Assembly: GCA_015680685.1 (NCBI GenBank)
Contig: MNCI01010139.1
Location: 71,624 to 135,623 of the forward strand
Reading direction: 5' to 3'
DNA: 64,000 nucleotides
DNA from: Gnetum montanum
Lineage: Eukaryota; Streptophyta; Gnetopsida; Gnetales; Gnetaceae
Part shown: positions 57,705 to 64,000 of the stretch, in pieces
Layout: each line of letters opens with the position of its first letter
Position numbering within the stretch: position 1 is the first letter of the stretch
The notes under the pieces: generated by a model
Seen by the model: the letters and a program-made list of their open reading frames with translations, nothing else
Database searches by the model: none
What the model was told of the DNA's origin: nothing
Position numbers and translations under genes: made by a program

Positions 57705-60145
57705 AGAGATGGAGATAGAATGAAAATGGAATTTTCATTCCCATTTCCATTTCCATTTTGCATTTGGTTACGTTTGGCCTTTTTATGTGTGTAGTGGAAA
57801 TATGAAAAGCTATGGATCTTTGTTTCACATTCTGCGTAATGGAAATATGAAAAGGTGTGGCTCTTATGTTCATGTTTTTTTTCATTTCATGGGATCTTAC
57901 ATGGCATCTGATGTGGAGGGAAACAAATGCACTCCCCCCTCCCCCCCTATCCTATGAGATGAGTTGGCCTCTCGGCCAAAAAAATACACTAAATTATTTT
58001 GTGTATTTCTACAAATATTTGACCTTCATAAACTTCGTTCTTCATTTAGGGCTTTTATTTTGTGTGCTCGCATTTAGGTGGAATAGAACGACAAGTCAAA
58101 ATTTGACGTACCTCCATAATATTTTCTTTTGAGCTTATTAAGAATACTTATTATCTATATAGTAAGAGTGATTTATCTTAATCATGTTATATCAATTAAT
58201 CAATCTTTCTATTGAGGAGCTTCTAAATATTTCTAAATTAATCCCAATAATTATAATGTTTACTTTTCCATGATAATGGTGATTGTTAGGAAAACAATTA
58301 AGTTACCTCAATCTATGGATAATGACAAGAGGTGAATTAAAGGTCTACTAACCAATAATCATTAGCCTTAACCAAAGTACAATATCTACATCTCGTTTCT
58401 CTAGTTACCTAAGTGAATGTAGGGAAAATCCTCATTCTCAACTTATATTACCATAAAATATTTTACTGTCTAATTTAGAATATAAATTAAATAAACAAAG
58501 AAGAATGATAAAATAAGAAATAAAAGATAATTCATAAAAGTCCTTGATTTTCATTAACCTATAGAATCAATGCTATAGTTATAGTTTTGACATAAGGGCT
58601 ATATGGTCATATGGCTTCATTGTGGATAGTAGGGCTTAATCTTGTGGATTAAATGTTACATCATAGAGAAGGGTTGATGAAGTTTAGGCGATTGGTTGCA
58701 AAAGAATCCCTCAAAGAAAAATAACAAAAAGTAATAAAGGGAACATCTACAATGCCTTGAACTTCAACCAACAAATATTGGTTATTATTATCAACTTTGT
58801 GCATCCTAATGAAATGATCTTTAGACTTTTTAGTCAAATAATTAATACCACCAGAAGGTCTACACTTCATATTGGAATGCTTATTTCTTACAAAAATGAT
58901 ATAAAATCCTAGATTATATATAGTTAGAGAAAGTTATTCTTCTCAATTTTCAGCAAAAATAAATAAATCAAAATCACTCAAGAAATAACTAGTATCTAAA
59001 GTAGCAACTTTATTAGTCAATTAACCTTCAACATTAAGGAAAACATATGTCATAGAAGAAAAACTCTATTTTGGAGGATTTTCTCTCTCTTTGATGACTG
59101 CAATATATTTATAGTTCAAGTCATCAATTTTACCTTTAGCCAAGCTTGTTTAACTTTTTTTCATTCTACTTACTTTCTTGCATACTCTTTTTTTATTCAG
59201 GTATTCATTACTTCAAATGTTCTATTTTTTCCAAGAAACTTCTATTATTATAAGCCTTATCTTTTCTACACCAATTAGCAAACTTAATAAGAATCTACCA
59301 AGATTTATTCCCCTTAGAACCAAGTCTATTTGTACTAATTATCAAGGTAGAAGAAATGTGCATTTATTTCGTAAATAAATCTAGCGTCACTTGCAAAATA
59401 TCCTTACCTTGTCCTTCAAAGATTCATACAATTTGAAGATTATGAATTTTGTCATGTTTTTCTTTATCTTCGTGCATATTTTAAGGAACTACTTCTAAGC
59501 CTAAATGAGCAATTATTATTATTTATTTAAGAGAATTCAAATTTGACTATAGAGTATTCATATTTATCTAAACTTGAATTGCTTCAACATTTGACAATGA
59601 ATATTTCTACTTTATGATGGTTAGAATGGTTTGTATCTTTTTTTAACTCGGCTTCAATCATGGATTCTAATTGCATAATCCTAGATGTCATAGAGTTCAA
59701 AGTTGCAACCATATTGTTTCATTCCTCTCAAAAAAGCGTAAATCATGCCATTGAAACCCTACTTTTTATACTTTCCCAAACTACTTGAAATGTAATATGT
59801 TGCTTTCTACTTGGTCTTGGTATACAAAATGTCAAATCACTAAACTACTGAAAGCCTAAATTAGATCTGCAATCCACCAAATCACTAAAATGCCACATTG
59901 TCAAATCACTAAATCGTTGAATCACCAAATCATCAGTCCGTCGAAATCACTAAATCACCAAATCATCAGTCCATCGAAATCACTAAATCACAAAATCACC
60001 TAAACACCAAATTACCAAATCACATTCATTTCTAATATTATCAAGAACTTGATAATTTTCTTAGTTTAGTTTTCAAAACTTATAGCATATACATTTCCAC
60101 TATCTAGTAAATCTAAAAGGTCTACAATCATAAAACAGATGTAAT
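57705..60145. other. Intergenic stretch with weak minus-strand coding traces
   Basis: Near 59,730-59,650 the minus strand gives MVATLNSMTSRIMQLESMI and a charged continuation, with coiled-coil character. At 58,661-58,870 is another open minus-strand frame of 69 codons. Neither matches a family that I know. A C8-type poly-C run lies at 57,934-57,950. No gene is supported. Confidence 0.25.
59927..59996 (+). repeat. Minisatellite, about 33-bp unit
   Basis: aaatcatcagtccgtcgaaa then tcactaaatcacc, repeated twice, within a longer field of CAAATCACTAAATCAC-like shorter units (59,835-60,020). Confidence 0.7.
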
Positions 60146-60151
60146 AACAAT

Positions 60152-60300
60152 GAAATACTATCCTAGTGAGACGAGTCTTGGCCTGGCAACCACAAGTTAT
60201 AAGTTTGATTCTACTAAGTAGCACTAAATTATAAACTTATATAAATCTTTGGATGTAACTATATTTCACTTATTTCGAGTTCTAACACCCTCCCCCTAAC
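60152..60300 (+). mobile_element. SINE (copy 2)
   Basis: TATCCTAGTGAG (A-box position), TAAGTTTGATTCTACTA (B-box position), then the family tail with ATAAACTTATATAAATCTT and TTCTAACACCCTCCCC. Tail to tail with copy 3. Confidence 0.6.
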
Positions 60301-60450
60301 TCCAATAAAATATATGTAATATAGATACATCCTAATATATATATATAGTCCAATTGGAACTTTTTAACTCATCATTACCCATCAAAATTGAACTAATAAC
60401 TTGTAGCTTTCAAATCAAAAGTCTTTACCACTAGGCTAACACCTCCTTGT
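60301..60450 (-). mobile_element. SINE (copy 3)
   Basis: Minus strand starts AGGTGTTAGCCTAGTGG (A box), then TTAGTTCAATTTTGATGGGT (B-box position) and CCAATTGGACTATA, closely similar to copy 1. Its 3' end merges with that of copy 2. Confidence 0.6.
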
Positions 60451-60514
60451 TAAAAACAAAAAACAAAATAAAACTAACATTATAATATATACCTATTATC
60501 ATAAGAACAACAAT

Positions 60515-60652
60515 GAGATGTTAGCCTAGTGGTATGTGTCTTAGCCTAGTAATCCTAGGTCATAGCTTTGATTTTACTAGGTAGCACTGAGTTATAAACT
60601 TCTATAAATCTTGGAGTGTACTTATGTTTCAATTATTTTGGGTTGTAACACA
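60515..60652 (+). mobile_element. SINE (copy 4)
   Basis: GAGATGTTAGCCTAGTGG (A box), AGCTTTGATTTTACTAGG (B-box position), tail ATAAACTTCTATAAATCTTG and GGGTTGTAACAC. Confidence 0.65.
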
Positions 60653-60654
60653 TC

Positions 60655-61175
60655 ATTATTACAAGAATAGCATAATATCTACATATATATCCTTAAACAT
60701 ACAATGTATACACCCCCTAAATAACTACTCTACAAGCTTCTCATTCCAAATAATTTGTTGAATTGAATAAGTATCATATATTTAAAAAATAACACTATAA
60801 TATACATCTGTTATAAGAACACCAACATATATATTTCTTAGTATATAATTTATGCACCCCCTAAATAACTCCTCTATGAATCTTTTTACATCTCAAACAA
60901 TTAAACATGACTCATTGATTAATTTGTTCTCTCACACATGTTTGTTCTTAAAGGAGTTGGGCTCAAACTGTAGTACCAACATTCTTTTTACACTTTACAT
61001 GTTGTTAACCTAGAGGCATGTCTAATGTATTATAGACCCAACCTATCTAGAATTTAGAAAAATAAAAATAAATGCTACATACACCCTTATAACAATAACA
61101 ACATCATACCCATAACCCCCAAACAATTTGCTAGACCAAAAAAATAACATATAAAAAATAGCTACCACTATACCC
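60655..61175. other. AT-rich spacer before LINE relic
   Basis: Two related phrases, ACACCCCCTAAATAACTACTC at about 60,710 and GCACCCCCTAAATAACTCCTC at about 60,853, each lie in similar surroundings, so about 140 bases are duplicated. No gene is supported. Confidence 0.4.
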
Positions 61176-61179
61176 CTTA

Positions 61180-62520
61180 GAAGAACCCAAGTATAATATG
61201 TAGATGATGCTACCTTGATCTTCACTACTATAGAAGGTATGTAAAATATGTTGCTAATCTTAAAAAATTATTATTATTCATTTGGTGTTCAAGTGAATGT
61301 AGATAAAACCAAATTAATGATTTGTGATACAAGAAATAACTATTGTAATTTCCATTTTAAAGGTACTAATGTACAAATAGTATATTGTTTTAAATATTTA
61401 GGTCTCATTTATATAAAAGATTACATTTAAGGGAAGTGCATCAAAAAAATAGCATGAGGTTTGAAGGCCCTCTATGCTTTCAAAAACAAGTGCAAGGATT
61501 TAGGCCTCTACGCTTGGAAGGTCAAAAAATAAATTTTCAAACTATCATATATCCTACTATATTGTATGGATGTGCTGCTTGGGGACCTAGATTTAGTGCT
61601 ATGCTTTTAGAAAGATATTTAAAAAGTACAAAAACCTTTTCCTCTCAATGAGTTAAAGGTAAATATGCAAATACCTTACTCAATGTTGTTATATAAATGT
61701 GATTTATTACCTTTAGAAGTAGAAGCCTTGTGCTAATTCATTACATATACTCATAGTTTGCATATCTCAAGGTAATAAAAAATATCTAAGGTAGTTCTTA
61801 AGAAATTGTGAGAGTGTGATTAGTATTTTCAGGGAATGCAATGTTGAGAAACATGGAATATCTCTTGGGAGGACATGTAGAAAAATCCTAAGCATATTCA
61901 CTAACTATTCAAGTAAAATATTTTAACATAAATGTGAGCTAATGTGAAAGGCAAGAGGAAATTTTACTTACATCACATTAGATCTAATAAACTAGATGTA
62001 GAAGTTCATCATCTTTCACCTATTCCCATCTAGTATTAGAATGCTATCAACAAGCTTTGCTTAAGTTTTTATCATCTTAGAATTAAAAGTGGAACATGAA
62101 TTTAACTTTCCAAGAAGAGAAAATTTGTAGGTTATGCATATCAAGAGCCCTTGAAGATAAGTTATATATGCTTCTTTCTTATTTTATGAATACTCATTTG
62201 AGATAGCGTTATAATGTTACAACAAAAAGCCTCTATGAATTTTTTTCCTTTTGGTGGGGAAAGGGTGTTGGAACCTCAAATCAGTAAAACATAGGTACAC
62301 CCTAAGATTTATAGAAGTTGGCAACTCAATGCTATCTAGTAGAATTGAACCTGTGACTTGTGGTTACTAGGCCAAGAACTATACCACTAGGCTAACATCT
62401 CATTGTTAACTATATAACTTTTGTTAATGTCCTATTGTTTCTTAGTTAATTTGTAGAGAATATCTTTATTTTTCATGAAATTGTAATATCTATCCAATAG
62501 ATCCTATGGGTCTTCAAATG
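61180..62520 (+). pseudogene. LINE ORF2 relic (RT to 3' end)
   Basis: At 61,192 is QV, stop, YVDDATLIFTTIEGM (Y-x-D-D box), then FGVQVNVDKTKLMICDTRN (61,280), VYCFKYLGLIYIKDY (61,380) and TIIYPTILYGCAAWGPRFSA (61,545). Near 62,050 FYHLRIKSGT and near 62,110 an EEKICRLCISRALEDKLYML part form the C-terminal zinc region. The end is an AATAGATCCTATGGGTCTTC phrase with AATAAAG, as in the LINE at 14,630. Stops and small frameshifts are present. A SINE is inserted near its 3' end. Confidence 0.8.
62261..62402 (-). mobile_element. SINE (copy 5), nested in LINE
   Basis: Minus strand AGATGTTAGCCTAGTGG (A box), then CACAGGTTCAATTCTACTAG, the best preserved B box of the family, then TATAAATCTTAGGGTGTACC and CCAACACCCTTTCCCC. 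It lies inside the 3' part of the LINE relic. Confidence 0.7.
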
Positions 62521-62524
62521 TAAT

Positions 62525-64000
62525 AAAGCTTTATTTCATAATACTCATAACCCCTAAACAAATTGCTACCAAAAAAATAAAACTATTCTACCAACCTATA
62601 TTTACTTAGCCTTATTGTAAAATTGTACAATTTGTACTAATTCTCTCTTCCTACACAACAAATTTGAAAATCTATAACAAAAAAGATTAACCACTAAAAA
62701 ATTGTAGAAAGAAGCTACCATGAAGAAAAGAAAACATCTACAACAAACCATTGTATCTAGTAATCACCAAATGAAAGACTAAGATAGCATGAACAAAAAT
62801 TCTATTAAAAAAAATAATAAAAGTAGCTACAAAGAAGAGGTAGACAAGAAGACAAGAAGCACAAAAAAAAACAAAGAGAAATAGAAAAGAAGAGAGGCTT
62901 CTATATATATATATAAGGTAGTTGAGATGATATGGCCTACAAAAGTTAATAGAGGTTTGACTTCTCAACCATTGAAAAAATGCCTAAAGGATAACTAACT
63001 AGATATTCCATTCCCTTCGAAGCACATAATGGATTAAGAACATTTAACAAGATCACACTAGCAATACTTCAGACAATGCCACCTACTTTTTTCAATCCTT
63101 CATTTCAAACTCCTACTCTTGGCTAAAAATTTTTGAATGTTGAATGTAATTAAACAAGTGGATTTTGTTATGTAGAGAAAAGGAGGATCATCGTTTTTTT
63201 TTTGTTTTTTTTTATTCAGTTTCACTATTGCATCCATAGCTTTGTAGTTTTTTTCTTATGCAAAAAAATGGTGGTTTTTTGTTGAACCTTAGAATATTGT
63301 ACATCTTTCTAGATCATTATGAAAATGAAAGCTTGGTCTACAATAATATTGTGAATTAGCTAATCCTATCAAGGGTTTTCCCAAATGCACATTTAGGGAT
63401 AGCCATCAATCCATTAATTATAGTTAGGCCTCATATCCTTCAGCAAGGGTGTGGTATGCTTTCCTTAAAGTGCTTTTATAGAGTTAAGGTTTTGAGCAGC
63501 TCTAATTTCTCTCAAACTCTCCTATGGGAGATTCTATAAAACTCATATCTTCTTCAACCAATGTTAAAATTTTTACTTCTATTATCAATGTAGATATTTC
63601 TATTGATTCTCTATATGCAAATTTATAAGCCAGCCAAAAAAAGTTTGGGTACCTTTTTCTAATGATGTTGATGCAACCAAAACACCTAATTTTGTTCTTC
63701 CTACTAATATATACAAGCCATTGGTTGCTAATCTTTCAGCACAATATATGTTCATTTAAATTTTGGGTTACCTACCTTGGAATTGAAGTTTCATTTCACA
63801 ATTAAATAATGTATTGAAAAAACATGATAACTAACTCCTTCGTGCCATTTATTATTTTCATTTTTTCCTATTTGTTGAGTTAGTTAATGCTTCAATGATA
63901 CAATGTGCCCNGTAATTGACACATTTAAAAAATAAGCAGGGAAAATTAATTATTAGAAGTGAGGAAGGTTTTAGTCCTAACAAAAGTTACATTAATTTTC
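62525..64000. other. AT-rich end of window, no supported gene
   Basis: Contains a TA run at 62,902-62,914, a T-rich run at 63,194-63,218 and one N at about 63,911. The minus-strand frame at 62,738-62,968 is phenylalanine-rich without motif. Confidence 0.4.

Overview
The window reads as intergenic DNA from a seed plant with a large, repeat-rich nuclear genome. It is AT-rich and carries decayed Ty3/gypsy, Ty1/copia, LINE, SINE and Helitron copies. I find no intact host gene. The only recognisable host-type coding sequence is a broken C-terminal piece of a chalcone synthase-like gene. Low gene density and strongly decayed old elements would fit a gymnosperm, but the sequence does not prove it. 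A 690-base run of N at 6,339-7,028 is an assembly gap.

Layout. 1-11,460: a Ty3/gypsy element on the minus strand (element D: gag, an RNase H-like domain, RT, RNase H, integrase). It lies between two copies of a 1.65-kb direct repeat that each contain a LINE tail. 12,590-14,650: a LINE ORF2 relic split by a solo LTR (13,376-14,282, target duplication AGGAG). 14,690-15,900: the end of a copia element. 17,320-17,800: chalcone synthase-like pseudogene, minus strand. 19,767-26,019: element B, minus strand, target duplication ATTAT. 26,999-33,983: element C, minus strand, target duplication ATCAT. 35,222-48,366: element A, plus strand, 13.1 kb. 48,677-50,058: CpG-rich probable solo LTR. 53,345-55,340: Helitron-type Pif1 helicase C-terminus with a four-fold 411-bp tandem repeat. 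50,300 and 60,150-62,405: five tRNA-derived SINE copies. 61,180-62,510: a second LINE relic.

Elements A, B and C and the solo LTR belong to one Athila-like Ty3/gypsy family. They share TGATGAG...CTCATCA ends, a primer-binding site derived from tRNA-Asp, a GGGGGTA polypurine tract and a gag zinc knuckle. A carries gag, protease, RT, RNase H, integrase and a long third ORF with a predicted coiled coil. C keeps gag and protease but has lost the rest of pol. B keeps gag and a shortened third ORF. B and C are therefore non-autonomous derivatives that could have used proteins from A-like copies.

The observations most worth following are the RNase H-like domain placed upstream of RT in element D, the third ORF of the Athila-like family, a conserved purine-rich block after pol, the subfamily-specific palindrome clusters in front of the LTR TATA boxes, the Helitron tail array and the chalcone synthase-like pseudogene.
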